A DNA stretch of 64,000 nucleotides, from positions 62,001 through 126,000 of the forward strand of contig JALOPZ010000002.1 of assembly GCA_025453605.1 (NCBI GenBank). The letters run 5' to 3'. Each line of letters starts with the position of its first letter. Positions within the stretch are counted from its first letter, which is position 1. The translations under genes and the position numbers were made by a program. The notes under the pieces are model-generated. The model ran no database searches, was not told the origin of the DNA, and was given only the letters and a program-made list of their open reading frames with translations. Source of the stretch: Candidatus Margulisiibacteriota bacterium. GTDB taxonomy: Bacteria; Margulisbacteria; WOR-1; O2-12-FULL-45-9; XYB2-FULL-48-7. This document shows, piece after piece, positions 42,361 through 50,780 of the stretch.

Positions 42361-43329
42361 ATGATTACAATGAAAATCAAAAGAAAATGCATATTATGCG
42401 GAAAATTATTTAATGCGCTACCATCTTTGGTGAAAAAAGGATACGCAAAATATTGCTCTAGAAAATGCCAATTCAAGGGGCAAATTAAGGGTAAATATAA
42501 TAAGTGCAAAGTTTGCGGCAAGAAGTATTTCGCAGTTTGGGCAAGGATAAAAAAAGGCAAAGTTAAGTATTGCTCTATGGAATGCCTACATAAAGGAATC
42601 AGGAAAGGCAAAATACATAAATGCCCTGTATGTGGGAAAAAGTTTTACCGATACAAGAGCTGGAAGGGACTGCATTGTTCTTGGAAATGTGCCAATATTG
42701 GGAAAAGCGAAAAGATTTTAAGAAAATGTCAATTTTGTGGTAAGGGATTCTTGGTGAAACCATCCAGAATTAAGATGGGGTGGGGAAAATATTGCTCTCA
42801 TGCTTGCTTTTATTCTGATACGAATAAGATAAAAAAGATATGTACGGTCTGCAAAAAAGAGTTCTTCGTTAGCCCCTCAAGTCTGAAATACAGAAGAACT
42901 GGCGATTTTTGCTCATATAAATGCCGAGGGAAATATCAAACGGCAGACAAGAACCCACAATATGTTGATGGGAGAAGTTCTCTGATATATTCGAGAGAGT
43001 TTCAGAACAGGATGAGAAAGGCCGTCAATAAAATATATAAAGACAAATGTCAAATATGCGGCAAAGTAAAAGCATTTCGGAGGGCGGTTCACCATATAGA
43101 TTTTGACAGAAACAATGATAGTCTTGACAACCTTATTTTATATTGTCAAAAATGTCATTCCGATCTACACGGAGTACTAAGTAAAAACGTTAAACAAAAA
43201 AGAAAAATATCTAAGAGGATAAAAACCGCCTCTTTTAGAAATAAATATCATAATGCGCACTTTGGCCGTCCTGGAGAGATGTTTCGTAGGATAATAAGAC
43301 TTTATAAATCAAAAGCCATAGAGGCATAA
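42361..43329 (+). CDS. HNH endonuclease with five tandem Cys4 zinc-binding repeats
   Basis: This 322-residue, Lys-rich protein has five repeats of CxxCGKxF...CSxxC (ligands C10/13/32/36, C49/52/71/75, C88/91/106/110, C123/126/145/149, C161/164/184/188). A NPQYVDGRS motif near residue 198 precedes an HNH domain with C230/C233, H244-H245, N257 and C262/C265-H266. All catalytic and zinc residues are intact. NPQY..G followed by HNH is typical of phage and mobile-element nucleases. The long N-terminal zinc array suggests specific DNA recognition. The region is AT-rich, unlike its surroundings. Confidence 0.88.
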   Translation: MITMKIKRKCILCGKLFNALPSLVKKGYAKYCSRKCQFKGQIKGKYNKCKVCGKKYFAVWARIKKGKVKYCSMECLHKGIRKGKIHKCPVCGKKFYRYKSWKGLHCSWKCANIGKSEKILRKCQFCGKGFLVKPSRIKMGWGKYCSHACFYSDTNKIKKICTVCKKEFFVSPSSLKYRRTGDFCSYKCRGKYQTADKNPQYVDGRSSLIYSREFQNRMRKAVNKIYKDKCQICGKVKAFRRAVHHIDFDRNNDSLDNLILYCQKCHSDLHGVLSKNVKQKRKISKRIKTASFRNKYHNAHFGRPGEMFRRIIRLYKSKAIEA

Positions 43330-43521
43330 TAAAGTTATGGCGACAAAGGAATCCGAAGGATTAAATAATTATGCGGTTAGGAATATTAAGTTATTAAGTA
43401 TGGTAGGGCCAAGGGGACGATTGTCGCAACCGCTGAATTTATCAGTTATATGGCAAAACTTGCAATCTCATGCTATCTTGAGTATAGCCTAGATTATATT
43501 TGCAACTATACCAGGATTAAA
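43330..43521 (+). other. Gene-free AT-rich stretch with a 51-codon open frame
   Basis: Between the HNH and HEPN-like genes is 192 nt of AT-rich sequence. It holds one frame of 51 codons (43337-43492, starting MATKESEGLNNYAV) without a ribosome site. It may be a remnant. I see no RNA gene or clear terminator. Confidence 0.35.
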
Positions 43522-44322
43522 TCATTGAGATTTAATTTCTAATAAATGGCGCAGCATTATTTTCTTTATAAGGAAGACAAAACGCTTTGCTTTTATTGTG
43601 GCCATTACGCTTGTTAGCCCCATATCTGAATTGTATTTATGGCCTATATAAGCATCAGTGAAAGAGGCCATTCTACGCCAAGAAGACAAAACAGACAAGA
43701 TTCCTTGATGGGCCATGCTGCACCTAATATTATATATTTCTGTAACTAAGGAGAGATAGTATTTATTTATCTGATTATGATCGTTCCTAATAGGGCAGGA
43801 AACATCATTAATACAGTCAAAATGAATGCCTTTCTTATTGCATTTATCAAAACATATGTATCTATACTGCCATGTTCCAGCGATTTTCTGCTGGAATAAA
43901 TAACCCATTAACAACTCGTTCTTTTCTTCCGGAGTGCTATTGCTTAAGAAGAAGTCAATAAAACGTTTATTCGCCTTCTTTTTTATCCTTCCATAATTTG
44001 AGGTCAGGCCATCAATAATTAAAATGAGTATTAGGTTGTATAGATATGGTTCATCTTTGATTAGGTTAAATTTCGTATACTTCAATGAAGTAATAGCGCG
44101 ATCAAAAAGCAATAACTTTCTGCCGTCTGCATTATCGATCAGTTTCTTCATGTCCCCCTTATTTAATTGCTCACTAAAAAACCGTCTAATGTTCATTAAT
44201 ATATATTTTGTTGCCTTTAGATCGGCATCCATAGAATGTTTAATTATTTCTTTGGAGCCCGCATATTTTCTATGAGCAAATATTTTGTCTCTTAATTTAT
44301 GATAATCAAGAATTGAGGACAT
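43522..44322 (-). CDS. Putative HEPN-domain protein
   Basis: This 266-residue AT-rich gene encodes a mostly helical, Lys/Ile-rich protein. Near residue 207 it has EIYNIRCSMAHQG, an R-x4-H motif in the context typical of HEPN domains, which are often RNases in toxin or defence systems. Four Cys in DKCNKKGIHFDCINDVSC might bind a metal. I know no full-length relative. It faces the HNH gene tail to tail and lies between it and tRNA-Glu. TATAAT ends 8 nt before the ATG. Confidence 0.7.
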   Translation of the reverse strand: MSSILDYHKLRDKIFAHRKYAGSKEIIKHSMDADLKATKYILMNIRRFFSEQLNKGDMKKLIDNADGRKLLLFDRAITSLKYTKFNLIKDEPYLYNLILILIIDGLTSNYGRIKKKANKRFIDFFLSNSTPEEKNELLMGYLFQQKIAGTWQYRYICFDKCNKKGIHFDCINDVSCPIRNDHNQINKYYLSLVTEIYNIRCSMAHQGILSVLSSWRRMASFTDAYIGHKYNSDMGLTSVMATIKAKRFVFLIKKIMLRHLLEIKSQ

Positions 44323-44330
44323 ACTGGGGT

Positions 44331-44336
44331 ATTATA
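44331..44336 (-). promoter_or_regulatory. -10 box of the HEPN-like gene (near-leaderless)
   Basis: On the minus strand TATAAT ends 8 nt before ATG 44322. Confidence 0.55.
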
Positions 44337-44403
44337 ATCCTATACGGTATACATGGATAGATAAAAATGAATATTAGAGTGAGTTCGATAACATCTAACT
44401 AAA

Positions 44404-44475
44404 TAGCCCCACGGGGAATCGAACCCCGGCCTCGGCCTTGAGAGGGCCGCGTCCTAACCGTTAGACCATGGGGCC
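44404..44475 (-). tRNA. tRNA-Glu (CTC)
   Basis: On the minus strand the acceptor stem GGCCCCA pairs with TGGGGCT (a G-U pair at 1-72), the anticodon loop is CTCTCAA (anticodon CTC at 44440-44442) and the T loop is TTCGATT. The discriminator is A and CCA is not encoded. Its 3' end points at the AT-rich island, the usual side for tRNA-targeted integration. Confidence 0.93.
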
Positions 44476-44518
44476 ACATACTGCCTGCGGCAGAAACTCA
44501 AACATTCAACATCCAACC

Positions 44519-44953
44519 TCAAAGGGCGATATACTCTTTCGGCGCGAAGTTGGTCGCCATCGTCCAGACGACCGCTTTGCCGCCTTTCAGACAATAGACC
44601 TTGAAATCGTTATAAAAATCCTTGAACAGACCGGCCGCCCGCCATTTACGGACAAATTCCCGCGTCGGATGAGCACTGACCTCGTCCTTGATCGCGTTCC
44701 CCGTTAGTTCGGTCAGTTTGCCGGCTACCCGGACCTGCACCCCGTTCTGATAATCGTTGAAACAGAGCTCGGCTTTCGGGTTCTTAGCGATCTGGGCGTA
44801 AACATCCTTCATCGTCCCGGTGTGGAAAACGATCCCGTTCTCGTCAGCCCGATAGAGGAACATCCCCCGACAGCGCGGCTGGTCCCCCTCTACCGTGGCC
44901 AGATGAAAACCGGGGTTCTTGCTGATAAAGGCCAGGATCTCTTGCTTGTTCAT
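44519..44953 (-). CDS. Pyridoxamine 5'-phosphate oxidase family protein
   Basis: This 144-residue split-barrel flavin-binding protein has FHLATVEGDQPRCRGMFLY, IVFHTGTMKDVYAQIAKNP and VQVRVAGKLTEL, as in general-stress or FMN-binding members of the family. It is too short to be PdxH itself. The substrate is unknown. Just before it lies a short repeat, ATTCAACATCCAACC, related to an insert in metH. Confidence 0.88.
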   Translation of the reverse strand: MNKQEILAFISKNPGFHLATVEGDQPRCRGMFLYRADENGIVFHTGTMKDVYAQIAKNPKAELCFNDYQNGVQVRVAGKLTELTGNAIKDEVSAHPTREFVRKWRAAGLFKDFYNDFKVYCLKGGKAVVWTMATNFAPKEYIAL

Positions 44954-44987
44954 GACCTTAACAGATTATCAGAATCTTGGCGGGAAT

Positions 44988-45911
44988 TCAACCGACCGGC
45001 GGGGAGAGTAATTGCCGCTGTTGGCGTAGTTCACTGGCTTGAACATCGAACTCCCTTTTCAGCGCTCCCAGGCGGGTGAACTCGTCGGGGTCAGACGCCA
45101 CAGTCTTGCGGAGCTGGCGGCAAGCTTTGCTGCCGAAGTCGCAAACTCTGATCTGCCGCTCGAGCCACATTTTCCGCGCCCGGAGATCGATCGTCTCAGC
45201 TAATTTAGCACGCTCAAACGCGGTGCGCCCCAGCAGGGCAACGTCAACGAGCCGCCGGTAAACGGCGGGGTCGAATTTGGCTTTCTTGACCAGCAGACAG
45301 GCCAGTTCGCTGTATTCATAAAAAGCGTCCCGGTAGTTGCCGAATTGCTCAAGAATGGGGCCCGCTTCGCTTAAATAACTGATCAGTTCGTCCCTGACCG
45401 TTTCGGTTTGGAACGGCTGGTAATGGTCGACCATAAAACGGAGCGTGTGGGAGAGATAACTGAGCTCAAAAGCGAGCTCCAGCCGCTGTTCGCCGGCGCG
45501 AAAACAGGAGATCGCCTCCTGCCGATGGGCGATCGCTTCGACCATCAACAGATAGCGGTTGTCGATCGGGCCGAGCGAGCAGAGCTGCGCCCGGTGCGGC
45601 TTGCGGACGAGCGATTCCTGCATAAAGGCGAGATGACGCAGTTCGTAGCCGCCGTTCCGGAGATCGCCCGCCTGCTGGTACGCGGCGATATTGCTTTTGC
45701 GCCAGCCGGCGATCTCCTCCGTCAAGGCAACGACTCCCGGTTCGGTGTAGCAGTGGACCGGGATCCCTTCAAAGCATTTCTGCAGGGCGGCCGCTCCCCG
45801 GCTGTTATAATAACGGGCTTGCCTGGCCTCCTGGAGCTCCAGCATCCGGTCGGCTTGCGCGCGAAAGGCGTGAGCGGTCAAACGGGCCGAGGCGATCTTA
45901 AGGCTGACCAT
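44988..45911 (-). CDS. Helical-repeat protein of unknown function, paralogue 1
   Basis: This 307-residue protein is nearly all helical and has the look of a TPR-type solenoid, without clear TPR consensus. It is homologous to the gene just upstream: shared features include LELAFELSYLSHTLRFM (here) against LDLAFELSYLSRTLKFL, and FGNYRDAFYEYSELACLLV against CSHYRDAYFEENHLAELLL. About 25 nt around GAGATAACTGAGCTCAAAAG are identical in both genes. No signal peptide is present. It overlaps the other paralogue by 14 nt. Confidence 0.75.
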   Translation of the reverse strand: MVSLKIASARLTAHAFRAQADRMLELQEARQARYYNSRGAAALQKCFEGIPVHCYTEPGVVALTEEIAGWRKSNIAAYQQAGDLRNGGYELRHLAFMQESLVRKPHRAQLCSLGPIDNRYLLMVEAIAHRQEAISCFRAGEQRLELAFELSYLSHTLRFMVDHYQPFQTETVRDELISYLSEAGPILEQFGNYRDAFYEYSELACLLVKKAKFDPAVYRRLVDVALLGRTAFERAKLAETIDLRARKMWLERQIRVCDFGSKACRQLRKTVASDPDEFTRLGALKREFDVQASELRQQRQLLSPPVG

Positions 45912-46776
45912 CGCTTTTTACCTGCTGTAGTTTCGCTTCCAGCTCGGCAATCAGCCCGACGCGTTGGGGGAAGGAGCCGTCGACTTTTCCCCGGTAGCTT
46001 TTCAGCGCTTCGATCGCCAAGCGATAGAGGTTAGCGGCCCAGACCGGATCGGAGCCGAAATCTTTTTCCAGGTCGGCCGCGCCGCGCAGAGCGGCTTCGG
46101 CTACCTCGCGGTAAACTTCGGCCTGGCAATGAGCCTTCTGCAGAAGCAGCTCGGCGAGATGGTTCTCCTCAAAATAGGCATCGCGATAGTGTGAGCAGGT
46201 CCGAAATAGTTGGGCCGATTCCAGCCGCAAGCCGATCGCTTCTTCCCGAAGTTCGGTCGTTCTGGCGGCCGGGTAATTCGCCCGTAAAAACTTGAGCGTG
46301 CGGGAGAGATAACTGAGCTCAAAAGCCAGATCAAGCTGATTTTCGCGCGGATCATCGTGGCAGAGACGAAAGACCTTGACCGCCTGACGGCGGGTCTGCG
46401 CGGCGTCCAGCAGCCGATCATAATACTGGTCGCTGGCTGTGAGCCTCAGGATCCTCTGGCGGACCGGGATCGTGATGGTCAGCTCCTGAATATGCGCGAT
46501 GTGGCGGAACTCGAAGGCGGCCAGTCGAAATTCGCCGTTCAAAGAATATTGCTGGGCGTTTTGCCGGCGGAGACTGACAATGTCGGAAAGAAGCAGGGCG
46601 GCATCGGTCGAAAAATATTGCGGTGCCGGCAGCGCTTCCAGGCACTTTTGCCAGTGCCTGGCGGCCAGAGAGGCCTGATGCAGGGCTTCGCGCGGGTCCT
46701 TTACCCGATTGAGATCGGCTTTGACCAGGCAGGTTTTGGCGAACGAGCGGGCTCTTTGGATGCTGGCTAACATCAA
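45898..46776 (-). CDS. Helical-repeat protein of unknown function, paralogue 2
   Basis: This 292-residue helical protein is the tandem duplicate of the next gene, with the same central block (LDLAFELSYLSRTLKFL near residue 150). Neither has recognisable catalytic motifs. Cytosolic location is likely. Both are transcribed away from the C39-type peptidase gene, whose start is 48 nt away. A role as a scaffold or binding pair is a guess. Confidence 0.75.
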   Translation of the reverse strand: MMLASIQRARSFAKTCLVKADLNRVKDPREALHQASLAARHWQKCLEALPAPQYFSTDAALLLSDIVSLRRQNAQQYSLNGEFRLAAFEFRHIAHIQELTITIPVRQRILRLTASDQYYDRLLDAAQTRRQAVKVFRLCHDDPRENQLDLAFELSYLSRTLKFLRANYPAARTTELREEAIGLRLESAQLFRTCSHYRDAYFEENHLAELLLQKAHCQAEVYREVAEAALRGAADLEKDFGSDPVWAANLYRLAIEALKSYRGKVDGSFPQRVGLIAELEAKLQQVKSDGQP

Positions 46777-46811
46777 TAAGATTTCTGCCGGACGAGGCGA
46801 AAATTTCAGGG

Positions 46812-46817
46812 TATAAT
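46812..46817 (+). promoter_or_regulatory. -10 box of the peptidase-flippase pair (leaderless)
   Basis: TATAAT ends 7 nt before ATG 46825. An AAGGAG touches the ATG directly, too close to act as a normal ribosome site. Confidence 0.6.
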
Positions 46818-46824
46818 CAAGGAG

Positions 46825-47445
46825 ATGAATCGCCTCTGCTTACTGCTTACTGCCTGCTGCTTACTGGCCTGGCCGGCCCTGGCCGCGCCCGTTCCCTTTC
46901 TCTGCCAGGCGCCGCACGCGAACTGGGCGCAGCCGTGGCAGGACGCGTGCGAAGAAGCGGCGATCATCATGGCGGTCCACTGGGTCAACGGCTATCCGCT
47001 CGATAAAGAGTCCGGCAACCAGGAGATACTGGGCCTGGTCAACTATCAGGTCAAGCGATGGGGCGGGCATCACGACCTGACCGCCGCCCGGGCGGCGCAA
47101 TTGTTGCGCGATTACTACAAAATCAAGAACTACCAGGTCGTCTATAACTTCGATGTCGCCAGGATCAAACAGGAACTGGCGGCCGGCAAGCTCGTTATCG
47201 CTCCAATGGCCGGGCGCTTGCTCGGCAATAAATACTACCGCCAACCGGGTCCAGCCTACCATTACCTGGTTTTTATCGGTGATGATGAGGCGAAAGGGGA
47301 ATTCATCACCAACGACCCCGGGACCAAACGGGGAAAAGGTTACCGTTACAGATACGACGTTGCTTATAACGCAATTCATGACTGGACCGGAGACAAAGAG
47401 ACGATCGCCGCGGGACGAAGGGCGATCATCGTTATTACCAAATGA
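46825..47445 (+). CDS. Secreted C39-like cysteine peptidase
   Basis: This 206-residue protein has a signal peptide (about 1-20, ending LAWPALA) and a Peptidase_C39_2-type fold. The likely triad is Cys in QDACEEAA (near residue 39), His in AYHYLVFIGDD, and Asp in TNDPGTK. It probably acts outside the membrane. Its DNA start, GCTTACTGCTTACTG repeated within the signal peptide, is of the same kind as the repeats seen elsewhere here. It overlaps the flippase gene by ATGA. A chagasin-type cysteine peptidase inhibitor is encoded at 18.8 kb, but the link is untested. Confidence 0.8.
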   Translation: MNRLCLLLTACCLLAWPALAAPVPFLCQAPHANWAQPWQDACEEAAIIMAVHWVNGYPLDKESGNQEILGLVNYQVKRWGGHHDLTAARAAQLLRDYYKIKNYQVVYNFDVARIKQELAAGKLVIAPMAGRLLGNKYYRQPGPAYHYLVFIGDDEAKGEFITNDPGTKRGKGYRYRYDVAYNAIHDWTGDKETIAAGRRAIIVITK

Positions 47446-48890
47446 AAGAGCTGAAATTAGTTGCCAAAGGAGGGCTCTTAAGCCTGACCGGTGACGCGGT
47501 CAATTACGCGCTCAGTTACGTTTTTCTTTTTGTGGCCGCTCACCTGCTCGGCGCCGGGCCGCTCGGCGCTTATTACTGGGTTTTTGCCATCACCGGTTTA
47601 TTGGGCGAATTTGCCGATTGCGGCACAGGGCAGGGGCTGATCTATTTCGGACCAAGGCTGGAAACGGCCAAAGGGAGCAACGGTTCCCTACCGCTCTTCC
47701 GTTTTGTCCTCCGTTTCACCTTGACCAACGCGATCATCCTGGGCGCGCTCCTTTTTGTCCTGGCGCCGCAGATCACCGCTCGGTTTAACCGGCCGGAATT
47801 ACTGACCTTGCTGAGGTTGTGTTCGGTGGCGCTGCCGCTCGGATTGTTCTGGCCGATCCTTTACAAATATTGCGTTGCCCGGTTCCAGATCGTAGCGGGG
47901 ATAATTTACGGTGATATTGTTCGCCCGGTCATCCGGGTCCTTAGCTTGCTCCTGTTGATCGGCCTCGGTTTCCGGTCGGTCGCTCTGGTCGGCACGGAAC
48001 TGCTGGTCGGCCTCCTTCTGATCGGGTTGGGAATCGGGCTGATCGCCCGGCTGTGGGGAAAGTCGTTGTTAGCCGGAGGTATGACCGGCCAGGAAAAAAA
48101 GGAGCTTTTAGCGTATTCACTCCCTTTCCTGCCGCTCAACCTGGCGCGGGGAGAAAGAGCGATCGTGATCGTGGCCGGACTTTTTCTGGCAGCGGCCGAC
48201 CTTGGGGTCTTTGGGGTTGCTTTGAAGATCGCCGCTCTGGCGCAGGTCATCTTGACCGGTTTGAACTTTGTCTTTCGGCCGCTGGTCGCCCAACTGTACG
48301 CGGCCAACGACCTGGCAACGTTGAAAACAGTCTATCGGGCGATCACCCGCTGGATCTTTATCCTGACCCTGCCGCTCTCGTTCTTCTTTATCGTCTACTC
48401 GGCGGAGGTGCTGGCGTTGTTCGGCACCGGCTTTGCCTCCGGAGCAGTGGCGCTCGCCATTATTTCTGGCGGCTACTTGTTTGAGTTCGGCACCAGCGCC
48501 ACCCAGGTGATCATTAATATGACCGGCCGAAGCTGGCTCAGTTTGTTCAACCAGCTCGTCTACCTCCTGGTTGTCCTGGTCTTTGGCATGGCAATGATCC
48601 CGGCGTTAGGGGTCAATGGGGCGGCGGCGGCGGTGGCGGCGGGGATCGTCGTCGTCAATCTGTTTCGGCTCTACCAGTCGTGGCGGATCGTCGGTTTTCT
48701 GCCGTACAGTTTCTATCTCTGGAAGCCGCTGGCCGCCATGCTGGCCGCGGGGTTAACGGTCTATTTTCTCCCGCTGCGGAGTTTAGCTGTCGTTCTGCCG
48801 GTTTATCTGAGCGTTTATCTGGCCGGGCTACTTTGTTTGCGTTTGACCGAAGAGGACCGGCAGTTAATCCCGTTCTTCAGGCCCCGATAG
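47442..48890 (+). CDS. Polysaccharide flippase (Wzx/MATE-type)
   Basis: This 482-residue membrane protein has about 14 helices and resembles O-antigen/teichoic acid exporters (LVAKGGLLSLTGDAVNYALSY at the start; ELLAYSLPFLPLNLARGERAI in the middle). It would move lipid-linked saccharides across the inner membrane. It is coupled to the C39-type peptidase and lies in a region rich in sugar nucleotide genes. It converges with the epimerase gene, overlapping by 14 nt. Confidence 0.87.
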   Translation: MKELKLVAKGGLLSLTGDAVNYALSYVFLFVAAHLLGAGPLGAYYWVFAITGLLGEFADCGTGQGLIYFGPRLETAKGSNGSLPLFRFVLRFTLTNAIILGALLFVLAPQITARFNRPELLTLLRLCSVALPLGLFWPILYKYCVARFQIVAGIIYGDIVRPVIRVLSLLLLIGLGFRSVALVGTELLVGLLLIGLGIGLIARLWGKSLLAGGMTGQEKKELLAYSLPFLPLNLARGERAIVIVAGLFLAAADLGVFGVALKIAALAQVILTGLNFVFRPLVAQLYAANDLATLKTVYRAITRWIFILTLPLSFFFIVYSAEVLALFGTGFASGAVALAIISGGYLFEFGTSATQVIINMTGRSWLSLFNQLVYLLVVLVFGMAMIPALGVNGAAAAVAAGIVVVNLFRLYQSWRIVGFLPYSFYLWKPLAAMLAAGLTVYFLPLRSLAVVLPVYLSVYLAGLLCLRLTEEDRQLIPFFRPR

Positions 48891-49794
48891 CGGTCAGCAC
48901 CTGGGGAATGGTCTTTAGCTCGCTGCGCAGGCCGAATGATTCCGCGTTGACCGCCGCGTAAGTGAAGTGCCGCCGCTCAAAACAATAACGATCCCAATCC
49001 TGTAGCTTATGACCGGTCACCGCGGCGAGGAATTTGACCAGCGGCAGGCTGATGGTGAGCTGATGGCCGGTCTTAACGCCATGATAGGCGCAGACCTGTT
49101 TGATCAGTTCCGTCGCCGTCAGCGGCGCGTTGCCAAGGATGTATTCATTGACCCCGGCGGGATGATCGAGCAGATGCACGGCGATCGCCGCGATGTCGGC
49201 CGCGTGGATAAAGTGGAAACTGGCGTCGATCGTGAACCGGCGGATCAGCCAGAGCCATTTTTTAACGTCCCGCAGACCGCTGGCGGCGTGCGAGTAGGGG
49301 TGGGCGCGGTCACCGCCGATCACCCAGGTCGGGAAAAGGGTGACCAGGTTAGGGTAGATCGGTAGCTGCGGCAAGAGCTGGTGCATCTGGTGCTTACCGC
49401 GAATGTAGTGCGTGCCGTGTGAGTCGGCTTCAACCACCGGTCGACCGTCGGCTCCCAGGATACTGGCCGTAGAGAAATAGAGAACTTTACGGCAGCGGGC
49501 CGGGTCGAGCGCCTGCAAGAGGGCGCGGCTGAACTCAAAGTTACCGATGCTCCCCCCCCAGTCCGCGGCCAGGTGGATCACGCTCTCCATCTCCCGCAGC
49601 AGTTCGGCGTGTCGGCTGATGTTAGCCAGGTCATCCTTGATCAGCGTGATGTTCGGATAACGGGCCGGATCAAAAAGAAGCTTCCGCGGATCGCGGACCA
49701 GCAGGTAAAGCCGGTTATTTTTGTCCGGGGCCAGCCGGTCGATCAGGTAATGACCGACACAGCCGCTCCCGCCGGTGATGAATATTTTACGCAT
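48877..49794 (-). CDS. NAD-dependent epimerase/dehydratase family protein
   Basis: This 305-residue short-chain dehydrogenase has the nucleotide motif ITGGSGCVGHYL (near residue 5). The catalytic YxxxK appears as YIRGKHQMHQL; the Ser/Thr partner is in STASILG. It is related to SDRs acting on sugar nucleotides or sterol-like substrates. It follows hldD after 2 nt, so it belongs to the gmhA-hldD operon and probably acts on a surface sugar. Confidence 0.85.
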   Translation of the reverse strand: MRKIFITGGSGCVGHYLIDRLAPDKNNRLYLLVRDPRKLLFDPARYPNITLIKDDLANISRHAELLREMESVIHLAADWGGSIGNFEFSRALLQALDPARCRKVLYFSTASILGADGRPVVEADSHGTHYIRGKHQMHQLLPQLPIYPNLVTLFPTWVIGGDRAHPYSHAASGLRDVKKWLWLIRRFTIDASFHFIHAADIAAIAVHLLDHPAGVNEYILGNAPLTATELIKQVCAYHGVKTGHQLTISLPLVKFLAAVTGHKLQDWDRYCFERRHFTYAAVNAESFGLRSELKTIPQVLTAIGA

Positions 49795-49796
49795 TG

Positions 49797-50780
49797 TTAG
49801 TACCGGGCATTCCCTTTTTCCAGATAATTGACCACGTAGTCGCCGACCGCCGCTTCCAGCGGCGTAAAGTTGACCGGTAACCCGGTTTGCTTCAGCCGGG
49901 TCAGGTCGGCCGCGGTGTAATACTGGTATTTGTCGCGCAGGAGCGGCGGCATGTCGATGTATTCGATGTTGACCGGCAGTTTGAGGGCGCTGAAGATCGC
50001 CCGGGCCAGGTCGTTCCAGGTCCGGGCCGTGCCGCCGCCGATGTTATAGACCCCCTTGATCCGGGGGTGAAGATAAAACTCCCACATCAGGTCAACGACA
50101 TCTTTGACATAAACAAAGTCACGCTGTTGTTCGCCGTCGCGGTAGTCGGGTCGGTGAGAGCGGAAGAGCCGGAGCTGGCTGTCCCGCTTGATCTGCTCGT
50201 AACCTTTCACGACCATGCTGCGCATGTCCCCCTTGTGGTATTCGTTGGGGCCAAAGACGTTGAAGTATTTCCAGCCGACGACCCGGTCAAGGAGGTTGTT
50301 CTCCAGCAGCCAGCGATCAAAGTCCTGCTTCGATTGGCCGTAGAGGTTCAGCGGCTGCAGGGTCGGGATGGTCTTGGGATCGTCGGAATAGCCGCGGGCG
50401 CCGTCGCCGTAGGTGGCTGCGGAACTGGCGTAAAAGAAGGGGATGTTGTGCTTTAACGCCCACTGCGCCAGCGTCTTGGAATATTCCAGGTTGTTCTCGG
50501 TCAGATAGGCGGCGTTCTGCTCGGTGGTCGACGAGCAGGCGCCGATGTGGAAGAGCGCTTTGACGGCGGTCGGGAGTTTATTGGCCGCTACCTGCCGGAT
50601 AAAATCCCCTTTTTCCCGGTAATCGGTATAAACTTTGCCCGCCAGGTTTCCCCAGGCGCGATCGGCGTTCGCTTCGTCGACGATCAATAATTCGGTTTCG
50701 CCCGCCTGGTTAAGTTTGGTGACGAAACAACTGCCGATAAAACCGGCCCCGCCGGTGACGATGATCGTCTTATTGCTCAT
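49797..50780 (-). CDS. hldD: ADP-L-glycero-D-manno-heptose 6-epimerase
   Basis: HldD converts ADP-D-glycero-heptose to the L-glycero form used in LPS core. VTGGAGFIGSCFVTKLNQAG starts the NADP-binding fold, IDEANADRAWGNLAG is family-typical, and the catalytic YGQSKQDFD and KYFNVFGPNEYHKGDMRSMV are present. It has 327 residues. It overlaps gmhA by ATGA and completes the pathway whose other genes are at 24 kb. Confidence 0.93.
   Translation of the reverse strand: MSNKTIIVTGGAGFIGSCFVTKLNQAGETELLIVDEANADRAWGNLAGKVYTDYREKGDFIRQVAANKLPTAVKALFHIGACSSTTEQNAAYLTENNLEYSKTLAQWALKHNIPFFYASSAATYGDGARGYSDDPKTIPTLQPLNLYGQSKQDFDRWLLENNLLDRVVGWKYFNVFGPNEYHKGDMRSMVVKGYEQIKRDSQLRLFRSHRPDYRDGEQQRDFVYVKDVVDLMWEFYLHPRIKGVYNIGGGTARTWNDLARAIFSALKLPVNIEYIDMPPLLRDKYQYYTAADLTRLKQTGLPVNFTPLEAAVGDYVVNYLEKGNARY

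Noticed and set aside
42100-42400. Attachment-site duplication of the tRNA-Glu 3' end at the left edge of the island
   Set aside because: I looked for the tRNA 3' sequence in this stretch and found no match, so tRNA-targeted integration stays only a possibility.
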